Positions 7,202-16,019 of a DNA stretch of 45,525 nucleotides are shown here, in pieces. Under the pieces are notes generated by a model, which saw nothing but the letters and a program-made list of their open reading frames with translations, was not told where the DNA came from and ran no database searches. The position numbers were made by a program, and so were the translations under genes. The DNA is from Bacillota bacterium (lineage in GTDB: Bacteria; Bacillota; Clostridia; Christensenellales; Borkfalkiaceae). Each line of letters opens with the position of its first letter. Position 1 is the first letter of the stretch. Where the stretch lies: positions 1 to 45,525 of the forward strand of contig QAKE01000066.1 in the NCBI GenBank assembly GCA_003343995.1, read 5' to 3'.

Positions 7202-8225
7202 GCCCTTATTTAAACAATCGATCAAAGCCAACTGGACGATGTGGGTTGCCGTTACGGGGGGCATGTGCGTGATTTTGGCGACCATCAACCTCATCATGGG
7301 CACGATGAATTTTTCCGCCCTGCAACAGGATCAGGAGATGCTGGCGCAATACTTCACCCTCTTCGAGCTATACAATAACGGCATGCTTTCGGTAACCTTG
7401 CCGAATATCGGATCGCTCCCCCTGCCCGTCGATCCGTCTTTGCTTTCGCAGCTTCAGGGCGGCGGCGTGCAGATCATGCTGCCGACCGCGCCCAACTTAT
7501 CCTTCGAGGGATTTTTGACGGCGCTCGGCACCGACGCGGATAAACTGCTTTCCATGACGACGATGGACATCGACAAGTTTATTCAGGATATGTATTACAC
7601 GATGGCGGGCATCATGCTTTCCATGATTTACGTGATCGTAACGGCGAACAAGCTGGTCGCCGCACAGGTGGACAGAGGCTCTATGGCGTACGTGCTGTCC
7701 ACCCCCACGAAGCGTTCCACCGTCATGTGGACGCAGGCGAGCTTTATGCTCTTATCCCTCTTCGGCATGTTCTTCATCACCTCGGGCGTGGGGCTGCTCA
7801 CGCAGTGGATCGGGTACGGCAGTCTGACTTGGGCGGACGCGGCGCAGACGTTGCTTTTGAACCTCGGCGGGTTCTTCGTGATGGTCGCCGTCAGCGGGAT
7901 ATGCTTTATGTCCTCCTGCCTGTTCTCCTTGTCCAAACACGCGCTCGCGGTGGGCGGCAGCATCACGGTTTTCTTTTTCGTGTGTAAAATTCTGGGCTTG
8001 TTCGGACAGCCGGATTTCGTAAACCTCGGCATGGGCGTGGACGCGATGAACGTGTTCAACTACATGACCATCGTTTCCTTCCTCGACTCCACCGCCATCG
8101 CCACCGTCGGCACGGAGGCGGTGAGCTACGCGTTCATCTGGAAATTCGCCATTCTGCTCGGCATCGGCGTCGTTACCTACGCGGTGGGCATGTGGCGCTT
8201 TACCAAAAAGGATCTGCCGCTGTAA
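7191..8225 (+). CDS. ABC-2-type permease subunit
   Basis: 344-aa membrane protein starting MFSKPLFKQS. The ATG at 7191 is chosen because AAAGGAGG lies just upstream; the frame stays open leftward inside the ATPase gene. There are six likely membrane segments, one near the N-terminus (about residues 17-37) and five between about 140 and 340. A Leu/Pro/Gly-rich extracytoplasmic stretch separates the first two. This matches ABC-2 permeases of drug- or lantibiotic-type exporters. It is the only permease for the two upstream ATPases and closes the operon, which ends in a strong terminator. The substrate is unknown. Confidence 0.88.
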   Translation: MFSKPLFKQSIKANWTMWVAVTGGMCVILATINLIMGTMNFSALQQDQEMLAQYFTLFELYNNGMLSVTLPNIGSLPLPVDPSLLSQLQGGGVQIMLPTAPNLSFEGFLTALGTDADKLLSMTTMDIDKFIQDMYYTMAGIMLSMIYVIVTANKLVAAQVDRGSMAYVLSTPTKRSTVMWTQASFMLLSLFGMFFITSGVGLLTQWIGYGSLTWADAAQTLLLNLGGFFVMVAVSGICFMSSCLFSLSKHALAVGGSITVFFFVCKILGLFGQPDFVNLGMGVDAMNVFNYMTIVSFLDSTAIATVGTEAVSYAFIWKFAILLGIGVVTYAVGMWRFTKKDLPL

Positions 8226-8238
8226 AAAAGGCGTTTTT

Positions 8239-8271
8239 GCCCGCGCTTTCGCCGAAAGCGCGGGCTTTTTC
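8239..8271 (+). terminator. terminator of ABC exporter operon
   Basis: GCCCGCGCTTTC / GAAAGCGCGGGC, a 12-bp perfect stem with a 3-nt loop, then TTTTT. Confidence 0.92.
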
Positions 8272-8284
8272 GTTTAAAAAACCT

Positions 8285-8313
8285 TTGACGGTTTTCAAAA
8301 TGTATGCTATACT
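8285..8313 (+). promoter_or_regulatory. promoter of flavodiiron protein operon
   Basis: TTGACG (8285-8290), 17-nt spacer, TATACT (8308-8313). Start codon at 8344, with AAAGGAG at about 8332. Confidence 0.8.
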
Positions 8314-8343
8314 TTTTACGAAAAAACGAGAAAGGAGCGAACC

Positions 8344-9486
8344 ATGCACCATATATCCGACAACGTGCGCTATATCGGCGTAGACGACAAAACCTTAGAC
8401 CTTTTTGAAAGCCAATACGTCATTCCCAACGGGGTGAGTTATAATTCTTACGTGATTTTCGACGAGAAAATCGCGGTGATGGACACCGTGGACGGGAGAA
8501 AGACGGAAGAATGGCTGACGAACCTGAAACGGGAATTAAACGGAAAAACCCCCGATTATCTCGTCATCTCGCACATGGAGCCCGACCATTCCGCCTCCGT
8601 TGCGACGTTTTTGAAGGAATACCCCGAAACGAACGTGGTGGGCAACGCGAAGACCTTTACCATCGCCGAGCGGTTTTTCGGCGATGTCTTCTTAAACCGC
8701 GTTACCGTGAAGGACGGCGAAACGCTCTCCTTGGGCGAACGCTCGCTCACCTTCGTGTTCGCGCCGATGGTGCACTGGCCGGAGGTGATGGTATCCTACG
8801 AGGCGAAGGAAAAAATCCTCTTTTCCGCCGACGCGTTCGGCAAATTCGGCGCGCTCGACGCCGACGAGGACTGGGACTGCGAAGCGCGGCGGTATTACTT
8901 CAACATCGTCGGCAAATACGGCAACATGGTGCAGCAGCTTTTGAAAAAGGCAGCCGCGCTGGACATTCAAACCATCTGCCCCCTGCACGGACCGATTTTA
9001 AGGGAAAATCTTTCGCACTATCTTGAAAAATACGATATCTGGAGCAGTTACCGCGCGGAAAACGAGGGCACGTTCATCGCCTGCGCCTCCATTCACGGGC
9101 ACACGAAAGAAGCGATGCTAAAATTAAAAGCCCTTTTGGAAGCGAAGGGCGAAAAGGTGTCGTTTGCCGACGTAACGCGCGACGACATGGCGGAGGCCGT
9201 CGAGGACGCCTTCCGCTACGACAAGGCGATTTTCGCCGCCTGCACGTACGACGCGGGGCTCTTCCCCCCGATGGAGGATTTCCTCAACCACCTGAAGGCA
9301 AAAAACTACCAGAACCGCAAAATCGCGCTGGTGGAAAACGGCTCTTGGGCGCCCTTTGCCGCAAAGATCATGCGCGGCATGCTGGAAGGGCAGAAAAACC
9401 TGACGATCGGCGAAACGCTGACCATTCCCTCCGCGCTGAAAGACGACGGCGCGCTCGCCGCGTTCGCGGAAAACTTTTTGAAATAA
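8344..9486 (+). CDS. FprA-family flavodiiron protein (O2/NO reductase)
   Basis: 380 aa, cytoplasmic. The N-terminal metallo-beta-lactamase fold carries the diiron ligands: H77-x-E79-x-D81-H82, H143, D163 and H215 (the last in CPLHGP). A C-terminal flavodoxin domain follows (from about residue 243, FMN loop CASIHGHT). Family members reduce O2 to water or NO to N2O and protect anaerobes. It is the short form without a rubredoxin domain, so an external rubredoxin or other donor is needed. Two TPR/DUF genes follow within 2 bp and may be cotranscribed. Confidence 0.95.
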   Translation: MHHISDNVRYIGVDDKTLDLFESQYVIPNGVSYNSYVIFDEKIAVMDTVDGRKTEEWLTNLKRELNGKTPDYLVISHMEPDHSASVATFLKEYPETNVVGNAKTFTIAERFFGDVFLNRVTVKDGETLSLGERSLTFVFAPMVHWPEVMVSYEAKEKILFSADAFGKFGALDADEDWDCEARRYYFNIVGKYGNMVQQLLKKAAALDIQTICPLHGPILRENLSHYLEKYDIWSSYRAENEGTFIACASIHGHTKEAMLKLKALLEAKGEKVSFADVTRDDMAEAVEDAFRYDKAIFAACTYDAGLFPPMEDFLNHLKAKNYQNRKIALVENGSWAPFAAKIMRGMLEGQKNLTIGETLTIPSALKDDGALAAFAENFLK

Positions 9487-9487
9487 T

Positions 9488-10315
9488 ATGCTCGATTCCT
9501 TCGATTACAAAGAGCCGCGCTGTTCGCAGTGCGGCGGTGAAGATTTTTATTATCCCGACGGCGACAAGCCCGAGGGCAGCATCCCCGTGGACAGAATCAT
9601 CCGCAAAATCGACGCGCTTTTCGATAAAAACGATTACGCCGCCGCGGGCAGACTTTTAGAAAACTGGGAAAGCGAAGCGCGCCTTTTGAAAGACAAGCGG
9701 GGCGAGCTTTCCGTACAGAGCGAACTGATGGGGTACTACCGCAAAGTCGGCAACCGCGAAAAGGGCCTGAAGAGCGTGGAACGCGGGCTGGAGCTCGTAA
9801 AACTGCTCGGCAACGAGGACGGCGTTTCCGCCGCCACGGTGTATCTGAATGCCGCCACGACGCTGAAATCCTTCGGCGATGCGGCGCGCGCCGTCCCCCT
9901 CTACGAAAAGACGGAAAAAATTTATAACAGCCAGCTTGCGGAAAACGACGCGCGGCAGGCGGGATTGTACAACAACTACGCCCTCGCGCTCGTCGATCTG
10001 AACCGATACGAGGAGGCGGAGCGGCTTTATCGGCGCGCGCTTGCCGTTATGGACAAAGTCGAACACGGGCAGGCGGACGCCGCGATCACCTACGTGAACA
10101 TGGCGCATTTATACGAGGTGTGGAAAAAGGACGAGGACATGATTTCCGCGTGCATGGAAAGCGCGGAAAGGCTGTTGAACACGCCCGACCTTCCCCGCAA
10201 CGGCTATTATGCCTTCGTCTGCTCGAAGTGCGCGCCGAGCTTCGGCTATTTCGGGTATTTTCTGACGGACGAGGATTTGAAGAACAGGGCGAAGGAAATC
10301 TATGAAAGGGCTTGA
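9488..10315 (+). CDS. TPR protein with N-terminal zinc-ribbon-like CxxC
   Basis: 275 aa, cytoplasmic. Residues 11-16 hold a CSQCGG pair. From about residue 35 helical repeats follow in TPR style; the clearest are AGLYNNYALALVDLNRYEEA (about 158-178) and the next repeat with YVNMAHLYEVW. A late CSKCAP pair (about 243-248) could complete a four-cysteine metal site. No strong Shine-Dalgarno site is seen, so translation may be coupled to the flavodiiron gene 2 bp upstream. The last 14 bp overlap the next gene, suggesting the two products work together. The role is unknown; scaffolding is a guess from TPRs. Confidence 0.8.
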   Translation: MLDSFDYKEPRCSQCGGEDFYYPDGDKPEGSIPVDRIIRKIDALFDKNDYAAAGRLLENWESEARLLKDKRGELSVQSELMGYYRKVGNREKGLKSVERGLELVKLLGNEDGVSAATVYLNAATTLKSFGDAARAVPLYEKTEKIYNSQLAENDARQAGLYNNYALALVDLNRYEEAERLYRRALAVMDKVEHGQADAAITYVNMAHLYEVWKKDEDMISACMESAERLLNTPDLPRNGYYAFVCSKCAPSFGYFGYFLTDEDLKNRAKEIYERA

Positions 10316-11243
10316 GATCTGCAAAAATTATTATCTTTCCTTCGGCAGGGAAATGCTGGAGGGCGAATTTGCCGACGTGAAAGATCGCGTGGCGGCAGGG
10401 CTTGCCGGCGAGGGCTCGGAATGCATGGGCTTCGACGACGAGCTTTCCCGCGATCACGACTTCGAGCCGTGCTTTTGCATGTGGCTCACCAAAGAGGACG
10501 AGCGGGCGTTCGGCTTCCGCCTTTCGCGCGCGTACGCGAAACTCCCCAAGGAATTTATGGGGTTAAAGCGGCAGAATTTCTCCCCCATGGGCGGCGAACG
10601 GCACGGCGTGCTCGTCATCGACGAGTTTTACGAAAAGCTGCTGGGCGCGCCCCACGCCCCCGACACCGCGGCGGGCTGGCTGCATACCCCCGAGCACTGC
10701 TTGGCGACGGCGTGCAGCGGCGAGGTGTGGACCGACCCCCTCGGCGTATTTTCCGCCGTGCGCGGCGAGCTGGCGAAAGGCTATCCCGAGGACATCCGCC
10801 GCAAAAAAATCGCCGCACGGGCGGCGGCGATGGCGCAGTCGGGGCAATATAACTTTGCGCGATGTATCTCCCGCGGGGAAAACGGCGCGGCGCAGCTGGC
10901 GATTTTCGAGTTCGTGAAAAACGCCGCGCACACCGTTTACCTGCTCAACGGGAAATACGCCCCCTACTACAAGTGGATTTTCAAAGGCATGCGGGAACTG
11001 CCGATATTATCCTGTTTGGAAGAACCCCTTTCCTTTTTAATCGAAACGGGCAACTCCCCCGCGGAGGCGAAGGGCAAGGCGGAGATGATCGAGGATATCG
11101 CCGCCATGATCTGCGACGAGTACCGCCGCCAGAACTTAAGCGCCGCAACGTGCATCAACTTTTCCACCCACGCCAACTCCGTTACCGACGGCATCAAGGA
11201 CGTTAGCATCAGAAATCTGCACCTGATGGACGGCGCAAACTGA
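10302..11243 (+). CDS. DUF4037-like protein (nucleotidyltransferase-type N-terminus)
   Basis: 313 aa, soluble. The motif GSECMGFDDELSRDHDF (residues about 43-59) has the G-S...D-x-S-x-D-x-D form of nucleotidyltransferase-fold active sites. From memory it matches the DUF4037 group, where this motif is conserved; that name is not verified. The rest contains a conserved-looking CISRGENGAA and NGKYAPYYKWIFKG segment. It is translationally linked to the TPR gene. The substrate is unknown; an antitoxin- or aminoglycoside-transferase-like activity cannot be excluded. Confidence 0.7.
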   Translation: MKGLEICKNYYLSFGREMLEGEFADVKDRVAAGLAGEGSECMGFDDELSRDHDFEPCFCMWLTKEDERAFGFRLSRAYAKLPKEFMGLKRQNFSPMGGERHGVLVIDEFYEKLLGAPHAPDTAAGWLHTPEHCLATACSGEVWTDPLGVFSAVRGELAKGYPEDIRRKKIAARAAAMAQSGQYNFARCISRGENGAAQLAIFEFVKNAAHTVYLLNGKYAPYYKWIFKGMRELPILSCLEEPLSFLIETGNSPAEAKGKAEMIEDIAAMICDEYRRQNLSAATCINFSTHANSVTDGIKDVSIRNLHLMDGAN

Positions 11244-11259
11244 AAAACAAAAAATACGC

Positions 11260-11290
11260 AAAACCGCCCCCGTATCAAGGGGGCGGTTTT
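11260..11290. terminator. bidirectional terminator between convergent operons
   Basis: AAAACCGCCCCC / GGGGGCGGTTTT, a 12-bp perfect stem with a 7-nt loop. It ends the DUF4037-like gene on one strand and potD on the other. Confidence 0.93.
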
Positions 11291-11308
11291 CTATTGCTTT
11301 TTGTTTTT

Positions 11309-12760
11309 TTACACTTCTTCCTTGCCGACGACCTTTACGCCTTTTTTACCCTTGCCGCCCTTAAAGATTTTATCCTTAAAACGGACAAGAAGCACCGCGC
11401 CCACGATGAGCAGCACGCCGACGACGATGAGGATGATCGCCCAGATCGGGAAGGCGACGCCCTTCACGTTTTCCCACATGGTGTTGATGCGTTCGTTCGC
11501 CTCGTCGTCAAAATAGCTCATGACGACGCAGCGCTCGGTGGTATCGGTATCGGGGTACTGCGCGGAAAACTGCCTGCCGATCACATCGGCGTACACCTTT
11601 TTATTTTCGCCGAAGAAATAACTTAAATCGACCTCGGTATAGCCCTCCGTCGGCACTGTTTTCAATTCGTAGGTATCCACCATGCGCGCGAACACGTCGT
11701 CCCCCGCCACGCCGCTGGTATAGCCGATATAATCCATGTTGGCAATGGCGTTTTCCGGCGCGCACATATATTCGATGAAATCCTCCGCAAGCTCCGGCTG
11801 CGCGGCGTCCTTGGGAATACACCAGCCGTCAAACCAGATGTTGCTGCCCGTTTCGGGTACGGAATAATAAAGCTCCACGCCGGCGGCATCCGCCTCGTCC
11901 ATGGCGTACACGGCGTCCCCGCTCCAAGCGAAGTTGATATCGATGATGCCCGACGCGATGTCGTTTTTGCCGCTGTCCACCTCGAACCCGAAGATATTCT
12001 TCTTCAGCGCGGAAAGCGCCTTTTCCACGGCGTTGACCGTATCGACGGAGGTGTCGTTGAAAATTCCCGTCAGCGCGGCGTTGTAATCGGCGGCGGAAAG
12101 CGTGCCCGCCTCGTACTGCGCCTTGAGAGAAACGAGTTCTTCTTCCTTCGCGTAGGCGATGCCGACGAAATAGGAATCGCGCACGCTGTCTTTAATGGTC
12201 GATCTGCCCTCGTACTTGTCCTCCCATAAGGAAGTCCAGTCCTTCATATCCTCGTGCGAGGCTTTGTCGGGATTATACACGTACCCCATCGTGCCCCACA
12301 TATAACATACGGCGTAATCGGCGAGCGCCGCGCCCTCCCATTTGATTTTATCGGCGAAAATATCCTTGATGTATTCCGACATATACGTTTCGTAATTGCC
12401 GTTTTCCGGAAGCGTTAGCTTTTTCAGCATGCCCTCTTTCGCCATTTTCTCGATCATGTAATCGGAAGGGCAGATGACGTCGTAACGGTAACCGTTGGCG
12501 ATTTTAAGGTCGTTATAGAGGTTTTCGTTGGTGCCGAACGTGGAGTATTCCACCTTCACCTCTGTACCGTATTTCTCCGTCATCGCCTCTTCAAAGGCTT
12601 GCAGCACGGGGCTTTCCCCCGTTTCCTCGTCGAGGGCGATGTAATCCTCCCAGTTCGCCACCTTTAAGGTGAGCGTTTCGGGCGCGGCGCTCGCCGTTCC
12701 CGCCGCAAGGGGCATTGCGGCAAGCAGCGCCGCCATCACAAACATAACGATTTTTTTCAT
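11309..12760 (-). CDS. potD: Spermidine/putrescine-binding protein PotD, membrane-anchored form
   Basis: 483 aa, well over the usual 350 or so of PotD. Sec signal peptide (residues 1-26, ending TASA-A) without a lipobox cysteine. The binding domain shows PotD features (VANWEDYI, VICPSDYMIEKM, WGTMGYVYNP, INFAWSGDAVYAMD, FIEYMCAPENA). Instead of an N-terminal lipid anchor it has a C-terminal hydrophobic segment (AIILIVVGVLLIVGAVLLV, about 439-457) followed by a Lys-rich tail, so it is probably tethered by its C-terminus. It is the last gene of the pot operon; AAGGAG precedes the ATG. Polyamine specificity is inferred from family and operon. Confidence 0.92.
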   Translation of the reverse strand: MKKIVMFVMAALLAAMPLAAGTASAAPETLTLKVANWEDYIALDEETGESPVLQAFEEAMTEKYGTEVKVEYSTFGTNENLYNDLKIANGYRYDVICPSDYMIEKMAKEGMLKKLTLPENGNYETYMSEYIKDIFADKIKWEGAALADYAVCYMWGTMGYVYNPDKASHEDMKDWTSLWEDKYEGRSTIKDSVRDSYFVGIAYAKEEELVSLKAQYEAGTLSAADYNAALTGIFNDTSVDTVNAVEKALSALKKNIFGFEVDSGKNDIASGIIDINFAWSGDAVYAMDEADAAGVELYYSVPETGSNIWFDGWCIPKDAAQPELAEDFIEYMCAPENAIANMDYIGYTSGVAGDDVFARMVDTYELKTVPTEGYTEVDLSYFFGENKKVYADVIGRQFSAQYPDTDTTERCVVMSYFDDEANERINTMWENVKGVAFPIWAIILIVVGVLLIVGAVLLVRFKDKIFKGGKGKKGVKVVGKEEV

Positions 12761-12772
12761 GATTTATCTCCT

Positions 12773-13573
12773 TTATTTTCCTGCGTGATTTTTATTTTTA
12801 CGATTGGCCCGCACGTTGAGCACGACGACCACGACGACGATGACCGCAAAGATGACCGCCGCCAGCGCGCGGAAGGCGGGAAGCTCCGACTTCGCGGTGT
12901 TCTTCACCGCGTTGTAGACGTAGGTGCTGATGGTGTCGAACCCTTCGGGCTTGGTAAAGGACGTGATGATATAATCGTCCAGCGAAAGGGTGAGCGCCAG
13001 CATGAACCCGCTGACGATGCCCGAGAGTATTTCCGGCAGAACCACTTTGAAAAGCGCCTTTGCCGGCGTTGCGCCCAGATCGAGCGCCGCCTCGTATAAA
13101 CTCGCGTCCATCTGCTTTAATTTGGGAATGACGGAGAGCACCACAAAGGGGGTGCAGAACGCCACGTGCCCGATGAGCAGGGAAAAATACGTTCTGTTGA
13201 ACGCCAGCATGGAAAACACCAGCGCCAGCGAAACCGCGATGACGATTTCCGCATTGATCACGTTGATGTTGGAAGCCCCCTGCAAGGTCTTGCTCCAGCC
13301 CTTTTTCGCATAGAAGATGCCGAGCGCGCCCAGCGTGCCGAGCAGGGTGGAGATCACCGCGGCGAGCGCCGCCAAAACGACGGTGTTGACGATCATGTTG
13401 CGCAGGCGGTCCACCGTGAAGAGCCGCGCGTATAGATCCAGACTGAACCCGTGCCACTGCCCGATGATGTTCGCGTCGGTAAAGCTGAAAACGATCAGCA
13501 CGAAAATCGGCGCGTACACGAAGAGCAAAACGAGGGCGAGAAACGCGTAAGACAGTATTTTTCTCGTTTTCAA
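12773..13573 (-). CDS. potC: Spermidine/putrescine ABC permease PotC
   Basis: 266-aa inner-membrane permease. Six hydrophobic segments and the EAA loop (YEAALDLGATPAKALFKVVLP, about 157-177) that contacts the ATPase. It starts with TTG, whose last bases overlap the TGA of potB; AAGGGGG lies upstream. The C-terminus is Lys/Asn-rich. PotB and PotC form the channel for polyamine import. Confidence 0.94.
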   Translation of the reverse strand: MKTRKILSYAFLALVLLFVYAPIFVLIVFSFTDANIIGQWHGFSLDLYARLFTVDRLRNMIVNTVVLAALAAVISTLLGTLGALGIFYAKKGWSKTLQGASNINVINAEIVIAVSLALVFSMLAFNRTYFSLLIGHVAFCTPFVVLSVIPKLKQMDASLYEAALDLGATPAKALFKVVLPEILSGIVSGFMLALTLSLDDYIITSFTKPEGFDTISTYVYNAVKNTAKSELPAFRALAAVIFAVIVVVVVVLNVRANRKNKNHAGK

Positions 13574-14415
13574 AGCGCGTTCCCCCTTGCGGTGCTTTCC
13601 CGCTTGAACCCGCCCGTAAAGAGCATGGTCACAAACATGATGACGAGCATGATTAGTGCGATAGCGGCGCCCATGTTCCAGTTGGAATTTACGCCGAACA
13701 TCGATTCGATGAGCTTGCCGATGAGCGGCACCTTGCTGTTGCCGAAGGTATCGGTGATGACGTAACAGCTCATGCAGGGCAGAAACACCATCATCGCGCC
13801 GCTGACGATCCCCGGAAGGGAAAGCGGCAGCGTCACCTTGAAAAAGGTAACCGCGCCGTTGCCGCCGAGATCGGACGACGCCTCCTCCAGACTCTTATCC
13901 ATTTTGATGAGCGTCGTATAAAGCGGCAGAATCATGAACGGCAGAAAGTCGTACACCATGCCGATGATCACGTTTAAGAAGTTGGTTTTTCCGAGCAGTC
14001 CCGCAAGGTTGAGAATTTCGCGCAGCGCGTAGGCGCGGAGCACGAAGTTGATCCACATGGGCGCGATGAACAGCAATACGAAGATATACGAACGCGCCGA
14101 CTTGAACCGCGAGAGAATGTACGCCACGGGGTAGGCGATGAGCAGGCAGACCGCCGTGGTGATGAGCGCGATGCCGATGCTGATGAACAGATTGCTCAAG
14201 CTCGTCGAAGAGGAAAAAAAGGAAATAAAATTCGCAAAGGTAAACGCGCCGTTTTTATCGGTAAACGCGTAAACCACGATGAGCAGCAGCGGAAACACGA
14301 CGAAGAGCGCCAGAAACAGCGCGTACGGTATGCCGAGAAAACTGCGCTTAAACATCCCCTTCATGCCCTTTGCGCCGCCGAGCGGCTCTTTGGAAAGGAT
14401 TTTCGCCTGCGCCAT
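13570..14415 (-). CDS. potB: Spermidine/putrescine ABC permease PotB
   Basis: 281 aa with the MAQAKIL start at 14415. Its ATG overlaps the potA stop by one base (TAATG) and is preceded by GAGGAGG, which is why the longer upstream frame is rejected. There are six membrane segments and an EAA loop (LEEASSDLGGNGAVTFFKVTLP). Residues 1-25 form a basic, glycine-containing cytoplasmic extension before the first membrane segment. Confidence 0.94.
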   Translation of the reverse strand: MAQAKILSKEPLGGAKGMKGMFKRSFLGIPYALFLALFVVFPLLLIVVYAFTDKNGAFTFANFISFFSSSTSLSNLFISIGIALITTAVCLLIAYPVAYILSRFKSARSYIFVLLFIAPMWINFVLRAYALREILNLAGLLGKTNFLNVIIGMVYDFLPFMILPLYTTLIKMDKSLEEASSDLGGNGAVTFFKVTLPLSLPGIVSGAMMVFLPCMSCYVITDTFGNSKVPLIGKLIESMFGVNSNWNMGAAIALIMLVIMFVTMLFTGGFKRESTARGNAL

Positions 14416-15968
14416 TACCGCTTGACCTCCTCTTTCAGTTTTAACTTGATCGCCTCGCGGGGAATACGCACGCTCACGCGATCGTTTTCGTTCCAAGTGT
14501 ATTCGGTGTCGCACACGTAGTCCTCTTCGTTTTCGTCGGTGCGCACGATCACCTGATAGTGATCCCCCTTGTAGATGATGGACACGATGTTGCCCGCCGC
14601 GCCGCCTTCCTGTTCGGGGGTGTCCACGTCGACGAGCTCGATGGATTTCAACCCCACCTCCACCTCGACGTCCGTATCGGTCAGATCGAGTTTTTCGCCC
14701 GACGCGGTGACGAGATACCCCTCCTCGTCAAGCGAACTGTTTTCGTAAAGCTGCGTCACGTCGCAGGCAAATTCCCCGTCGCCGAACGCCACCGTGTTGT
14801 GTTTGGTGATATACCCTTCGTACTTGTTGACGGTGAACTCCTTCGCCATGATGTGAATGTCCTCGGGGCGGATGACCACGCTCACCTTTTCGCCGACCTT
14901 GCGCTCCAGCGTATCCTGCGCGACCACCTCGGTTTTGCCGATCTTGCACACCATTTCGTAATGCACGCCTTTGAAAATCGAGCTTATGATCGTGCCGTCC
15001 ACCTGCCCCTGCCCTTCGTCGGCAAAGACCACGTCCTCGGGGCGGACGACGACGTCCACCTTTTCGTTCTTTTCGAAATCGTCCACGCAGTCGAAGGTCT
15101 TATTCAAAAACCGGACCTTGCGCTTGCCCGTCATCGTGCCGGAGAAAATGTTGCTCTCCCCGATAAAGTCGGCGACGAAGGCGTTAACCGGCTCGTTATA
15201 GATATCGAGAGGCGTGCCCTCCTGCTGAATTTCGCCGTCCTTCATCACGACGATGGTGTCGCTCATGGTGAGCGCCTCCTCCTGATCGTGCGTGACGTAA
15301 ATAAAGGTGATGCCGAGCTTTTTATGCATCTCTTTGAGTTCCAGCTGCATATCCTTTCTCATCTTCAGATCGAGCGCGCCCAGCGGCTCGTCGAGAAGGA
15401 GGATTTCCGGCTCGTTGACGATGGCGCGGGCGATCGCCACGCGCTGCTGCTGTCCGCCCGACAGGGTGGATACGCTGCGCCGCTCGAACCCTTCGAGATC
15501 GACGATCTTCAACGCGCGGTTGACCTTTTCCGCGATTTCCGCCTTGCTCAGCTTTTCGATTTTGGTAAACTGCCTGCCGTTTTCCGTTTCGTAAGTCACC
15601 TTCATCTTTTTCAGCTTTAAGCCGAACGCCACGTTGTCGTACACGTTGAGGTGCGGAAAGAGGGCGTAGCGCTGGAAAACGGTGTTTACGGGGCGCTTGT
15701 GCGGCGGCAGGGCGCTGATGTCCTTGCCGTTCAAAAGAATTTTGCCGCTCGTCGGCTTGTCGAAACCGGCGATCATGCGCAGCGTGGTGGTTTTTCCGCA
15801 GCCGGACGGCCCCAAAAAGGTAACGAACTGCCCCTTTTTTACCTTGAGGTTGACCTTATCCACCGCCACCATGCCGTCGTCCTCGAATACGCGCGTCAAA
15901 TCGACGAGTTCGATGATGTTATCGTTTTGCGCCTCTTCCGTCGGCGCGTTCAGCGTTTTTTCTTCCAT
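14415..15968 (-). CDS. potA: Spermidine/putrescine ABC ATPase PotA, extended
   Basis: 517 aa against roughly 370 for typical PotA. Nucleotide-binding domain: Walker A GPSGCGKTT (about residues 54-62), LSGGQQQRVAIARA (about 168-181) and Walker B ILLLDEPLGALD. The C-terminal half has TOBE-type beta segments, and the pattern occurs twice: GTIISSIFKGVHYEMVC (about 333-349) and GNIVSIIYKGDHYQVIV (about 461-477), each followed by a VxVxIPRE/RPED element. The region between them is acidic. It powers PotBC. It is preceded by the regulator gene in the same direction. Confidence 0.93.
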   Translation of the reverse strand: MEEKTLNAPTEEAQNDNIIELVDLTRVFEDDGMVAVDKVNLKVKKGQFVTFLGPSGCGKTTTLRMIAGFDKPTSGKILLNGKDISALPPHKRPVNTVFQRYALFPHLNVYDNVAFGLKLKKMKVTYETENGRQFTKIEKLSKAEIAEKVNRALKIVDLEGFERRSVSTLSGGQQQRVAIARAIVNEPEILLLDEPLGALDLKMRKDMQLELKEMHKKLGITFIYVTHDQEEALTMSDTIVVMKDGEIQQEGTPLDIYNEPVNAFVADFIGESNIFSGTMTGKRKVRFLNKTFDCVDDFEKNEKVDVVVRPEDVVFADEGQGQVDGTIISSIFKGVHYEMVCKIGKTEVVAQDTLERKVGEKVSVVIRPEDIHIMAKEFTVNKYEGYITKHNTVAFGDGEFACDVTQLYENSSLDEEGYLVTASGEKLDLTDTDVEVEVGLKSIELVDVDTPEQEGGAAGNIVSIIYKGDHYQVIVRTDENEEDYVCDTEYTWNENDRVSVRIPREAIKLKLKEEVKR

Positions 15969-16019
15969 ATGTAATCTCCCATATATCGCCGTGCAATGTG
16001 CTTTGTTTTCCTTTCCGCG

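Noticed and set aside
14416..14514. Longer PotB start
   Set aside because: Lies inside potA; the ATG at 14415 has an SD and a TAATG coupling.
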